Source: CAZYEI01 sp964646425
GTDB lineage: Bacteria; Bacillota_I; Bacilli_A; RFN20; JAISJY01
NCBI GenBank assembly: GCA_964646425.1
Contig: CAZYEI010000020.1
Span: 1-25,409 of the forward strand
Length of the DNA: 25,409 nucleotides
Direction: 5' to 3'
How positions within the stretch are numbered: position 1 is the first letter of the stretch; each line of letters starts with the position of its first letter. Shown here piece after piece: positions 15,206-23,159 of the stretch. A program made the position numbers and the translations under genes. The notes under the pieces were generated by a model. The model did not search any database and had not been told where the DNA came from. It worked only from the letters and a program-made list of their open reading frames with translations.

Positions 15206-15976
15206 ATGCTTAAATACATTGAAATTGGTAATTCAAAAATATCAATGTTTACATTAATGATTAGTATTGGTTTTTTACTAGCCCTACTTACTTTTTTTAA
15301 AACTTGTAAAAATAGAAAAATAGAAAAAGAATACTTCGATAAGCTATGCTTGGTCTTGCCTTTTATGATAATTGGTGGAATTTTTGGTGGTATAATATTT
15401 GATAAAATTGCTCACTGGGGAGAATATGGATCACCATGGTACAAACCTGCTGGCATCTCTTTTGCAGGTGGTTTAATTATGGGGGTTATTTTGTTTTTTA
15501 TTGCCCATTTACTAATTATCAAAAAAGGACTTAAGAGAACTTTAATGGATGCTGAACTTTTTATATGCCCCTTGCTTATTGCCCATGCTTTTGGTCGTTT
15601 AGGTTGTTTCTTTGGAGGATGTTGTTATGGAAAACCTAGTGATTCTATTTTTGCCGTAACATTTCCAGAAAACTCTTTACAACATCAACAATACGGCTAT
15701 ATTACACCAGTTCTTCCTACACAACTATTTGAATCAATTTTCTTATTAATTCTTTTTACTATTATGATATTCTTTATAAAAAAATATCGATTAGTTACTT
15801 ATCTATTTTCTTATGGTATTTATAGATTCTTTTTAGAATTTTTAAGAGGAGATAATCGTGGCAAACTCTCAAATGTTTTATCACCATCGCAAATAACTTC
15901 GATAATATTTGTAATTTTTGGAATAATATTATTAATATATATCTTAAAAGCAAAACCATATAATGAAAAAGAATAA
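15206..15976 (+). CDS. Lgt-family membrane protein (prolipoprotein diacylglyceryl transferase-like)
   Basis: The 256-residue protein has about seven membrane segments. Residues 127-142 (AHAFGRLGCFFGGCCYG) follow the Lgt signature GRxGxFxxxxxxG with the conserved Arg at 131, and FLRGDNRG near 218 resembles the second conserved Arg region. Lgt transfers diacylglycerol from phosphatidylglycerol to the lipobox Cys of lipoproteins. However, the SHGG/FHGG motif carrying the essential His of E. coli Lgt (His103) reads ISFAGGL here, with Ala, and the signature is Cys-rich instead of NF.N. It may thus be the Cys-type Lgt paralog found in many Firmicutes, with uncertain activity, so lgt is not assigned. 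The ATG at 15206 behind TTTGGAGTG is chosen; the GTG at 15197 is part of that site. The lipoproteins at 20947-24856 could be relevant substrates. Confidence 0.75.
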   Translation: MLKYIEIGNSKISMFTLMISIGFLLALLTFFKTCKNRKIEKEYFDKLCLVLPFMIIGGIFGGIIFDKIAHWGEYGSPWYKPAGISFAGGLIMGVILFFIAHLLIIKKGLKRTLMDAELFICPLLIAHAFGRLGCFFGGCCYGKPSDSIFAVTFPENSLQHQQYGYITPVLPTQLFESIFLLILFTIMIFFIKKYRLVTYLFSYGIYRFFLEFLRGDNRGKLSNVLSPSQITSIIFVIFGIILLIYILKAKPYNEKE

Positions 15977-15981
15977 TAAAC

Positions 15982-16020
15982 AAAAATGTCTTTTAGCATA
16001 TAACTAAAAGACATTTTTTT
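15982..16020. terminator. Strong bidirectional terminator
   Basis: AATGTCTTTTAG pairs perfectly with CTAAAAGACATT (12 base pairs) around CATATAA, flanked by A- and T-runs in both directions. It separates the converging Lgt-like (plus) and TPR (minus) genes. Confidence 0.93.
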
Positions 16021-16023
16021 ATT

Positions 16024-17877
16024 CTAAATATTTGTTAAATAAAAAATATCAGGATTTTCTAAATAGTGCATTCTTTCTCTTGTAGGCACGTATTTTATAC
16101 ATTTTTTATACATTCTTTTTATTCTATTTGTTCTTTTCCCCAAAATAGGAGCAATTTTTAACATCATATAATATTTTCCAATATTATAACGCCATTCATT
16201 AAAATTTTCTAATGCCTCCCAAACTTTTTCAAGATTTACTTTCTTCTTCATACACAAATAAGCATAAGTATATAAACCAACATCAGATAATGTTCTTATA
16301 TTTATAGAATTTAAAATTTCAAAAGCTTCATCTTCATCTTGATTTATTCCTTCTCCAAAAACTTTACAATAGCAATAAAATCCTGTTGTGCATGGACAAG
16401 AATCTTTATATTCTACATATCTCTTATGACCTTTTTCAAAAATTGAAAAGGCTTTTTCTTTTTCTCCTAATTTCAAGTAAGCATTTCCAAGAACCGACAT
16501 ACAACAATTATCAAATTCTTCATCATCTATCATTTTTTCTAAAAGATTTTTAGCAATCTCCGCATTATAAGAAGTGGTAATACCAAAACCATGTAGATTC
16601 ATTATTGCTTTAATCCTAATATCATTTAAAGTACTACCGGCAGCATAATCTTTAAAAATAGCAGTAGTAATATTGTCCGGTTTTTTAACTACATAAGCAT
16701 ATTCGCCTATTCTCTTTTTTGTCTTCATCATATATGCAAACATTAATTTCTCGGCATTTTTCCATTTTCCTTTAGTAATCTCAATTATTGAAGAATAATA
16801 TAAAAAGGCAGGTTTATTCTTATTCTTCATCTTTTTTAAATAAATTTCTAATTTTTCATACTCATAATTTATATTTAAAGCATTCAAAACATTTACTAAA
16901 TTTTCATCAGTAGGATAGCTATTATAACCATTAATTAAACATTCAATTCCCCTATCATAAAACCGACGATCACCTTTTAAAAATATTGTAGTTCCCAACA
17001 AATATGAAGCATAAGCGTTACTATCAACATCTTCTTTAGATAACTTATTTAGCTCAGCGATAGCAGCATCATATTCTTTCTTACTACCATAAATTCTAGT
17101 TCTATCTAAAATAAATGTTTTTTTATCCTCATCATTTAAATCCATGTCTTGAATTTTACTTAAGTATTCCTCGGCTTCAAGAATATGATTTTCATTAATA
17201 AGTCTATCTACGATATTATGAATAAGATGTTTCTTTTCTTCTTTCTCAATCAAAAGAGCATAATTTTCAAAATCTTCTTTAAGTAAATTAAAATCGTTTA
17301 ACCTACCTAATGACATATTAAGTAATTCTCTTCTTAAAATAATTCGATCTTTTGACCATAAAAAGCATTTTTCAAAAAAATCATGTCCCTCTTTAAATAA
17401 ACCTTTCACCGAAAAGTAATCACCTATTGTTGAAAAACATACATTTTTCATTTCTTGACTTAATTCCTCACTATTACAATATTTCTTGGAAATTTCAAAA
17501 GATTCTTCTAGATCAATTCCTAATCTAATATTAACATTGGCTAACAATAATTTTACTTCTAGATAATTTGGTAAATATTTTAGTGTTGTTGTTGCATACT
17601 TTTTAGTGTTTTGAATATCATTTAAATCAAAACTATAGAAAACCATATTTGATGCTAATCTTATTAGTCCCACTTTATTATGCGATTTTTTAAATAAATT
17701 ATAATATTTTTGTAAATCAAAATAATTATTTTCAAAAGAGTTCTCATGAAAAAAAATTATATCAAGAATTATTAATTCTACTTGTGCCATTAAATTGTCT
17801 GGATACATTTTACAGTATTCCTTTGCATCAATCGGAGACATCTCAACTATTTTTTCATATTTATCAAATTCAAACAT
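16024..17877 (-). CDS. Large TPR/Sel1-like repeat protein
   Basis: The protein has 617 residues and no signal peptide or membrane segment, so it is probably cytoplasmic. It is built almost wholly of helical hairpins of about 34 residues; clear ones include YASYLLGTTIFLKGDRRFYD and a tetratricopeptide unit CCMSVLGNAYLKLGEKEKAF near residue 460. A Cys-rich stretch (DSCPCTTGFYCYC, near 485-497) interrupts the repeats and might bind a metal. TPR proteins act as scaffolds, so no enzymatic role is suggested. The ATG is preceded by AGAGGGTG. The gene is transcribed alone, from a promoter at 17906-17934 to the terminator at 15982-16020. Confidence 0.8.
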   Translation of the reverse strand: MFEFDKYEKIVEMSPIDAKEYCKMYPDNLMAQVELIILDIIFFHENSFENNYFDLQKYYNLFKKSHNKVGLIRLASNMVFYSFDLNDIQNTKKYATTTLKYLPNYLEVKLLLANVNIRLGIDLEESFEISKKYCNSEELSQEMKNVCFSTIGDYFSVKGLFKEGHDFFEKCFLWSKDRIILRRELLNMSLGRLNDFNLLKEDFENYALLIEKEEKKHLIHNIVDRLINENHILEAEEYLSKIQDMDLNDEDKKTFILDRTRIYGSKKEYDAAIAELNKLSKEDVDSNAYASYLLGTTIFLKGDRRFYDRGIECLINGYNSYPTDENLVNVLNALNINYEYEKLEIYLKKMKNKNKPAFLYYSSIIEITKGKWKNAEKLMFAYMMKTKKRIGEYAYVVKKPDNITTAIFKDYAAGSTLNDIRIKAIMNLHGFGITTSYNAEIAKNLLEKMIDDEEFDNCCMSVLGNAYLKLGEKEKAFSIFEKGHKRYVEYKDSCPCTTGFYCYCKVFGEGINQDEDEAFEILNSINIRTLSDVGLYTYAYLCMKKKVNLEKVWEALENFNEWRYNIGKYYMMLKIAPILGKRTNRIKRMYKKCIKYVPTRERMHYLENPDIFYLTNI

Positions 17878-17905
17878 AAACGCACCCTCTTAAAAATTTA
17901 TTTAT

Positions 17906-17934
17906 ATTTTATAACAAATATACTATAAAAACAA
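17906..17934 (-). promoter_or_regulatory. Promoter of the TPR gene
   Basis: On the minus strand, TTGTTT (17934-17929), 17 bases and TAAAAT (17911-17906) lie about 29 bases before the ATG. This is a reasonable sigma-A promoter. Confidence 0.55.
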
Positions 17935-17954
17935 TGCTTAAAATTTGATATTCT

Positions 17955-18275
17955 TCAATCATCATAATCAAAGATTTCTTTTCCGCTAATATCATAAATA
18001 TCATTAAACTTTATTTCTGTTTTTACAATAGATACTACTTTGTTTGTTTTATCAATTTTAGAAATCATCCCCTCTATTTCAAGATAATTCTCGCCATTAT
18101 AATAAACAACTTTTACAAGTTTACCTTTTTTTAATTGTCCTATTTTATAATTTAAATTACTATCAATGTCTATTAATTCTTTTTTTGCTACAATTACTTT
18201 TTCTTTTTCTTTTAATGCTTCTTTAAATCCTTTAAGAGCAACAAAAGGCATAAATTGTTTTGCTCTATTATTCAC
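17955..18275 (-). CDS. YolD-like protein
   Basis: The N-terminus NNRAKQFMPFVALKGFKEAL matches the conserved start of the YolD-like family (RAKQFxPFxALxGF). The remaining part is a small beta-rich domain. YolD-like proteins are almost always encoded beside Y-family polymerases in Firmicutes, and a role in the UV or mutagenesis response is proposed. I choose the GTG at 18275, which gives 106 residues, because GGAGG lies 8 bases before it. A TTG at 18290 in the same frame is also possible, but that codon overlaps the GGAGG itself. The start overlaps the 3' end of the polymerase gene by 8 bases, so translation is coupled. Confidence 0.82.
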   Translation of the reverse strand: MNNRAKQFMPFVALKGFKEALKEKEKVIVAKKELIDIDSNLNYKIGQLKKGKLVKVVYYNGENYLEIEGMISKIDKTNKVVSIVKTEIKFNDIYDISGKEIFDYDD

Positions 18276-19515
18276 TATTATGTCCTCCAATAAGTTTATT
18301 TCTTTTACGTGTCGTTGCTTTTTCTTCTAAATTCATTGCTTTTAAAATTGAATTTTTTCCATATTTGTTTTTTATTTTTATAATAGTTTCTTGTATTTTA
18401 CGTTCTTTCTCTTCATCTTCTTCATTAGTAAACAAGTCAATTGTACGATAAGCATCATCTTTAAGGCCACCAAATCCAATATTTATTTTTCTTATTAAAC
18501 AATCTTTTTTTGTAGTTTTTTCAAACAAAGTGATAAATTGTTTCTTTAGTTTGGTATGTGAATTACTATATCCATCTATTTTCATTGAACCACCTGTAGA
18601 TTTAATTGAATTATCAGCATATCCAATCGTTAAATATATTAAATTAGTAACTAAGTGTTTATCAACTAAATCAAGAACGCTAAGTTCAATCATTTCTTTC
18701 AAGGCTAAAAAAGCATCTTCATATTTATAATTTTCAAGCAATATTTGCCCACTAGAAATAGAATTATTTTCTGGTATATATTCGTGGATTTCTTTAATTG
18801 TGCAAGTTTCAATACCTTTAGAATGATCTATTAAAAGTTCTGCATTACTGCCAAATTCTTTATACAAAATATTTTTATCAATATTAGCAACTCCATATAA
18901 ATCATATATTCCATATTTTGCAAGCCTTTTAGCAATTCCCTGTCCAATATTCCAAATATCGGTAATTGGTCGATAATGCCATATTGTTTTTTTAAAAATT
19001 TCTTCATCTAAATAACCAATATTATCTTTTGCGTGTTTTGCAGTAATATCTAAAGCAACTTTGGCTAAAAATAAATTAGTTCCAATTCCTACTGTCGCTG
19101 TAATTCCTGTAGTAACTAAAACATTTTTTATAACTTTCTTCGCTAATTGTTCTGCATTTAATTTATACATTGATAAATAACTAGTAACATCAACAAAACA
19201 TTCATCAATTGAGTAAACATAAATGTCTTCTTTTGAAAAAAATTTTAAATATATCGCATAAATATCTGCTGAATATTTAATATATTTTTTCATTCTAGGC
19301 ATAGCAATTAAATATTTAATATTGTCCGGTATTTCAAACAGGCGACATCTATTTTTCACTCCTAAGGATTTTAACGAAGGTGAAACAGCTAAACATATCG
19401 CTCCTTTTCCTCTTTCTGGATTAGCAACTACTAAATTAGTTTTATATGGATCCAATCCTCGTTCAACACACTCAACAGAGGCATAGAACGTCTTTAAATC
19501 TATGCATAAATACAT
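18268..19515 (-). CDS. Y-family (translesion) DNA polymerase, UvrX/UmuC-like
   Basis: The 415-residue protein has the Y-family palm motifs: CIDLKTFYASVE with the metal-binding Asp at 6, and YSIDECFVDV with D104-E105. It also has PRMKKYIKYSADIYAIYLKF, the finger/helix region, the TVGIGTNLFLAKVALD motif near 146, a helix-hairpin-helix around WNIGQGIAKRLAKYGIYDLY, and a C-terminal little-finger domain. It should copy damaged DNA with low fidelity. Closeness to a YolD-like gene identifies the Firmicutes UvrX branch, as distinct from DinB. No LexA-type box is seen upstream. The ATG is behind AAAGGAGGTT. The pair is a two-gene operon with YolD second. Confidence 0.92.
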   Translation of the reverse strand: MYLCIDLKTFYASVECVERGLDPYKTNLVVANPERGKGAICLAVSPSLKSLGVKNRCRLFEIPDNIKYLIAMPRMKKYIKYSADIYAIYLKFFSKEDIYVYSIDECFVDVTSYLSMYKLNAEQLAKKVIKNVLVTTGITATVGIGTNLFLAKVALDITAKHAKDNIGYLDEEIFKKTIWHYRPITDIWNIGQGIAKRLAKYGIYDLYGVANIDKNILYKEFGSNAELLIDHSKGIETCTIKEIHEYIPENNSISSGQILLENYKYEDAFLALKEMIELSVLDLVDKHLVTNLIYLTIGYADNSIKSTGGSMKIDGYSNSHTKLKKQFITLFEKTTKKDCLIRKINIGFGGLKDDAYRTIDLFTNEEDEEKERKIQETIIKIKNKYGKNSILKAMNLEEKATTRKRNKLIGGHNSE

Positions 19516-19589
19516 AAAAAGTTCTAACCTCCTTTAATATTATTTTAGGTCATTATTTTTAATAATATAAGTATTGACATTAATTTAAT

Positions 19590-19629
19590 AAAAAAAGGAT
19601 TGAGCCTACTTGAATATAGACAACAATCC
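19590..19629 (-). terminator. Terminator after the alkaline phosphatase gene
   Basis: On the minus strand GGATTG (19629-19624) pairs with CAATCC (19602-19597), followed by seven T's. The stem is short (six pairs) with a long loop, but the T-tract is good. Confidence 0.65.
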
Positions 19630-19651
19630 CTCAAATACTATATTTAATAAT

Positions 19652-20929
19652 TTATTGTTTGCTATAAGCACCTAAATACGAAGAACATAACTTAAAAACA
19701 TCAGTATTATCCCAATATGGAAGTCCTTCTAAAGTATCAAAATTATGGCCATAGTCAGCAACAAACTCACTAATATCTCCACGTATAGCAATATCTACTC
19801 TTGTACGAGAATGGTTCGTAGATAGCCATTTCAACTCATCGACAATATTTTCTTTTGTAGTATTGTCTTTATCAAAATACATTGCTCCTGTTTCATGATC
19901 TGCAGTTACTATAATAAGTGTATCTTCTCTCGTACTAGCCCAATTAGCTGCTGCATTAACAGCATCATCAAACGCTAATAGTTCATTAAGCATTAGCTTG
20001 CTTTGATTTGAATGTGACATTTTATCTATATTAGCACCCTCGACCATTAAGAAAAAACCTTCATCATTATCTAGATAATCCAACGCAAATGTTGTTAATT
20101 CTTCTAAAGTAGGAGCTCTTGGATCTTTTCTTGTCATTACACCAGGAAACAACCCTAAAATTCTTTTAGATTCACTATTTAAAGATGCACTATCATATGC
20201 AATATCAAAACCTTTTGATTTAAATAAAGATTCATAAGTTGTCTTTTTATTAGTATATGTTGATACCGTTTGGGCTAAAACTAAATCGACAGGACTGTCG
20301 GCTACACCTTCAATTATTTTTTCTGATTGATGTCGTTCCCCAACATGAACTAAAAAATCACTTGGAGTCGCTCCAACAAGATTATCACTTGTAACAACTC
20401 CTGCCTTTTTATTTAATCCCTTAGCTATTTCCACTAAATTTTCAACAGGTGTTCCATCAATATCCATACCAACTCTAGAGTTTGTAAATTTAATTCCACA
20501 CGCTAAGGCAGAACCTCCTGCTGCACTATCAGTATAAGTAGTTATACTTCCAGATACTCCTAATTTTGATCCTTCACTAGAATAAGGAGATGGTGTTCCA
20601 TCATATAAAGATGGATTTTCTTTAGGATTTATTAAGCTTTTGGTAGTATCCAATGTAAATCCCTCACTAGTTCGTGAATCAGTATTAGAATAAGCATGAT
20701 ACATCCAATTTTCATCTATTATGTCAAAAGAAAGTGGAGTTCCCTTATATATTCCCCCTGCATCTACATGAGTATGGCCCATTCCATCTCCAATAAATAA
20801 AATAACATTTTTATAATTATTTACTTTTGCTTCCTTATTTCCTTTTATTGTTATTAAAGAAGAAAAACTATTTACATTAAAATAACAAATTAAAGAAATC
20901 AAAGTAAATGATATTAATATTTTTTTCAT
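19652..20929 (-). CDS. Secreted alkaline phosphatase (PhoA/PhoB-type)
   Basis: The protein has 425 residues. It has an N-terminal Sec signal (MKKILISFTLISLICYF...) without a lipobox, so it is secreted or signal-anchored. The alkaline phosphatase motifs are all present: ILFIGDGMG with metal-binding D48, the nucleophile Ser135 in YTDSAAGGSALACG, SDNLVGATPSDF at 181-192, MVEGANIDKMSH with E297, D302 and H306, TADHETG with D344-H345, and NHSRTRV with H373. The enzyme cleaves phosphomonoesters using two Zn and one Mg ion and releases phosphate outside the cell. It is downstream of the CBM26/InlB-repeat lipoprotein with a 17-base gap and follows an AAAGGAG site, so the two are cotranscribed. No Pho box can be identified. 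The symbol is left open because it could be one of several phosphatase paralogs. Confidence 0.93.
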   Translation of the reverse strand: MKKILISFTLISLICYFNVNSFSSLITIKGNKEAKVNNYKNVILFIGDGMGHTHVDAGGIYKGTPLSFDIIDENWMYHAYSNTDSRTSEGFTLDTTKSLINPKENPSLYDGTPSPYSSEGSKLGVSGSITTYTDSAAGGSALACGIKFTNSRVGMDIDGTPVENLVEIAKGLNKKAGVVTSDNLVGATPSDFLVHVGERHQSEKIIEGVADSPVDLVLAQTVSTYTNKKTTYESLFKSKGFDIAYDSASLNSESKRILGLFPGVMTRKDPRAPTLEELTTFALDYLDNDEGFFLMVEGANIDKMSHSNQSKLMLNELLAFDDAVNAAANWASTREDTLIIVTADHETGAMYFDKDNTTKENIVDELKWLSTNHSRTRVDIAIRGDISEFVADYGHNFDTLEGLPYWDNTDVFKLCSSYLGAYSKQ

Positions 20930-20946
20930 AGTTAATCTCCTTTCGT

Positions 20947-23019
20947 TTATGAAAACTTAAATGTTCCAACTTTATATTTATTTCCTTCTTTTTCATTCGA
21001 AGTATAATAACCAATACCACTATAAGCATCTGCTAATGAAATATCAACGGTTTGCTCACTACCATTAGAAAATATAACATAATCATACGCTACTGTATCA
21101 ATGGCAATAGTATATATATCTTGACCATATCCATTCTTTTTAACAAAGGACATCTCAACACCAGGCCATGATTTTGCCCATTTTCCACTAGTTTTATTAA
21201 AAACATAAGCATATATTGTGCCACTCCACCATTTAGCATTAGAAAAATATATACTTATTTCTTGCTTAGCAAGATAAATGTTACTTTCATTATCTGTATT
21301 TATATTCCATAAATAATCTTCAGAAAAATATATTTTATACATTCCTGTTGCTTCAACCTTATATGGTCCCCATGATTTAGAATCATCTAAAGTTGTAACA
21401 TAATATGTTTCTTCATTTTCTAATAAGATTGATTCACTTTCATATTCATAAAAACTATAATTATCAAAATTCCAAGTAAGTCCTGATATCTTTTGATTAC
21501 TAGAATCTATTAATTTATAATATTCTTTTGTCATATAATCATTAACTTTATATTCCCACTTTGGATATAATATTGTATTTTTAGTTACCTGATATGGGAA
21601 TACCACTTTATTTTCTAAACCAATGTCTAAATACCAACCACTAAATTTCCAATCATCTTTATCTTCCAAAAATATTTCATCAAGATAAGAATTATACTCT
21701 ATCTTAATAGCATCCCTATTTGCTTCTGCTAAATAAATATAAACATAAGTTGGCTTTTCTTCATTTATCACAAAATTAACATTAGCTTGAGGAATACTCC
21801 AATTTGATGTTTCACCATTATTAGAAATAGCTCTAACACTAATATGACTTCCTTTATCAATTGTTAGATAATTATTAGTAATAATATTAGGCATTTGATT
21901 ATCGATAATTACTTCATAACTAGAAGCTCCTTTTACTTCTTCCCATCTTGCGATATTATTTTCATAATCTATACTTACCATAGGAGTAGCCATCTTATTT
22001 TTACTAACCAAATTTGCAACTTGTGCACTTGAATTATTAACTAATTCATATTTAGAATGAACAACATTACCTTCTACTTTATATTGCGTTTCTAAAGAAA
22101 AATAGATATTGTATGTTCCATCAGCAGTTATAGCAAAATCCTCATTATTATTCTTCCAATAGGTTCTTCCTGAATCATCATCAAAGCCATCCATAATAAT
22201 AAAATAACATGGCGAATTTTTAGAAGCTCCACTTATTGTTACTGTTGCCATAAATTCTTTATAACTAGTATTTTTATTTGATTTTAAAGGTATAAAATGC
22301 CATTCAGATTCTAAATAACTACTCATAATTGAGCTACTCATTTTAGGGCTAGCTTTAATCCAAAAAAATACATCTTTTATCAATTCATTTGGCAAATAAT
22401 TTGCATATACAATAGTAGATTCATATAATGGCATATTAAAATTAAAAACTTCTTGATAAAATGGATCTTTATACCAATTGTCAAACGTATAATTATTTTT
22501 ACTTGGTGCGAGTGGTTTCACAATATTTTGCCCTAATTCAATAGTCAATGGCTTTAAAGTAGTATTATGAAAATAAACATTAATATTTTGTTTTTCTCCT
22601 ACTATTACATCACTAGTATCATAATAAGTAATAGCATTGCTCCACTCACTTATAGTAATATTATTTGCTGCTTGAACACTGACATTACTCTTATCACTTA
22701 AAGTTAATATATTAGACGTTGTTGTTTGAATTATACCATCATTAATAATATAGTTATAATGTGTAGCATTGTCAATAAAATCCCATGTTACTACTCCACT
22801 CATTTCATCTATTTTTAATGATGGTGTATCTAATTCATCATTACCATTTCCATTAAAATTAGATGTTGAACTTATAGTATTTTCACTTTTTGAGGTTATA
22901 TCACTTATTTGATTAGACATAGTTGATTGTTTAAAACCACTTGATGAAATCCTATTATTTCCATTACAACCACATAAAAGTAAACTACAAATTAGAAATA
23001 CTAATTGTCTTTTTTTCAT
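20947..23019 (-). CDS. Surface lipoprotein with InlB repeats and a probable starch-binding CBM26
   Basis: The protein has 690 residues. The N-terminus (RQLVFLICSLLLCGC) has a lipobox-type Cys at 18, so it is probably lipid-anchored. Then comes a Ser/Asn-rich linker, an FN3-like beta region (about 75-145), an InlB B-type repeat (about 148-212, YTFDNWYKDPFY), an unassigned beta domain (215-320), a second FN3-like region (345-420), and a second InlB-type repeat (425-492, FSGWYLDIG). Another beta domain follows, and finally residues 588-690 resemble CBM26, with the aromatic/Gly-rich signature YFSNAKWWSGTIYAYVF...SWPGVEM and a VIFSNGSEQT strand. CBM26 binds starch. It is translated just before the secreted alkaline phosphatase in one operon. 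The gene probably belongs to surface carbohydrate capture. The individual domain limits are estimates. Confidence 0.75.
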   Translation of the reverse strand: MKKRQLVFLICSLLLCGCNGNNRISSSGFKQSTMSNQISDITSKSENTISSTSNFNGNGNDELDTPSLKIDEMSGVVTWDFIDNATHYNYIINDGIIQTTTSNILTLSDKSNVSVQAANNITISEWSNAITYYDTSDVIVGEKQNINVYFHNTTLKPLTIELGQNIVKPLAPSKNNYTFDNWYKDPFYQEVFNFNMPLYESTIVYANYLPNELIKDVFFWIKASPKMSSSIMSSYLESEWHFIPLKSNKNTSYKEFMATVTISGASKNSPCYFIIMDGFDDDSGRTYWKNNNEDFAITADGTYNIYFSLETQYKVEGNVVHSKYELVNNSSAQVANLVSKNKMATPMVSIDYENNIARWEEVKGASSYEVIIDNQMPNIITNNYLTIDKGSHISVRAISNNGETSNWSIPQANVNFVINEEKPTYVYIYLAEANRDAIKIEYNSYLDEIFLEDKDDWKFSGWYLDIGLENKVVFPYQVTKNTILYPKWEYKVNDYMTKEYYKLIDSSNQKISGLTWNFDNYSFYEYESESILLENEETYYVTTLDDSKSWGPYKVEATGMYKIYFSEDYLWNINTDNESNIYLAKQEISIYFSNAKWWSGTIYAYVFNKTSGKWAKSWPGVEMSFVKKNGYGQDIYTIAIDTVAYDYVIFSNGSEQTVDISLADAYSGIGYYTSNEKEGNKYKVGTFKFS

Positions 23020-23089
23020 TTAAATCCTCGCCTTTCATTAAAGTTAAATATATTTTACAATAATTTTTTCACTTTTAGAATACAATAAA

Positions 23090-23123
23090 TTAAAAATGAT
23101 ACTAAAAATAGTATCATTTTTAA
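23090..23123 (-). terminator. Terminator after the serpin gene
   Basis: TTAAAAATGATACTA and TAGTATCATTTTTAA are perfect 15-base arms around a 4-base loop. The stem ends in A/T-runs. It follows the serpin stop codon by 36 bases. Confidence 0.9.
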
Positions 23124-23159
23124 TAAAAAATCCTCAAAATTAACTTTTTAAATAACATT

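Noticed and set aside
19516..19651. LexA/SOS box upstream of the Y-family polymerase
   Set aside because: No CGAAC-N4-GTTCG-like dyad is visible in the upstream gap.
19652..20929. Alkaline phosphatase as a lipoprotein
   Set aside because: The signal peptide LISLICYF has a Cys but not a proper lipobox pattern.
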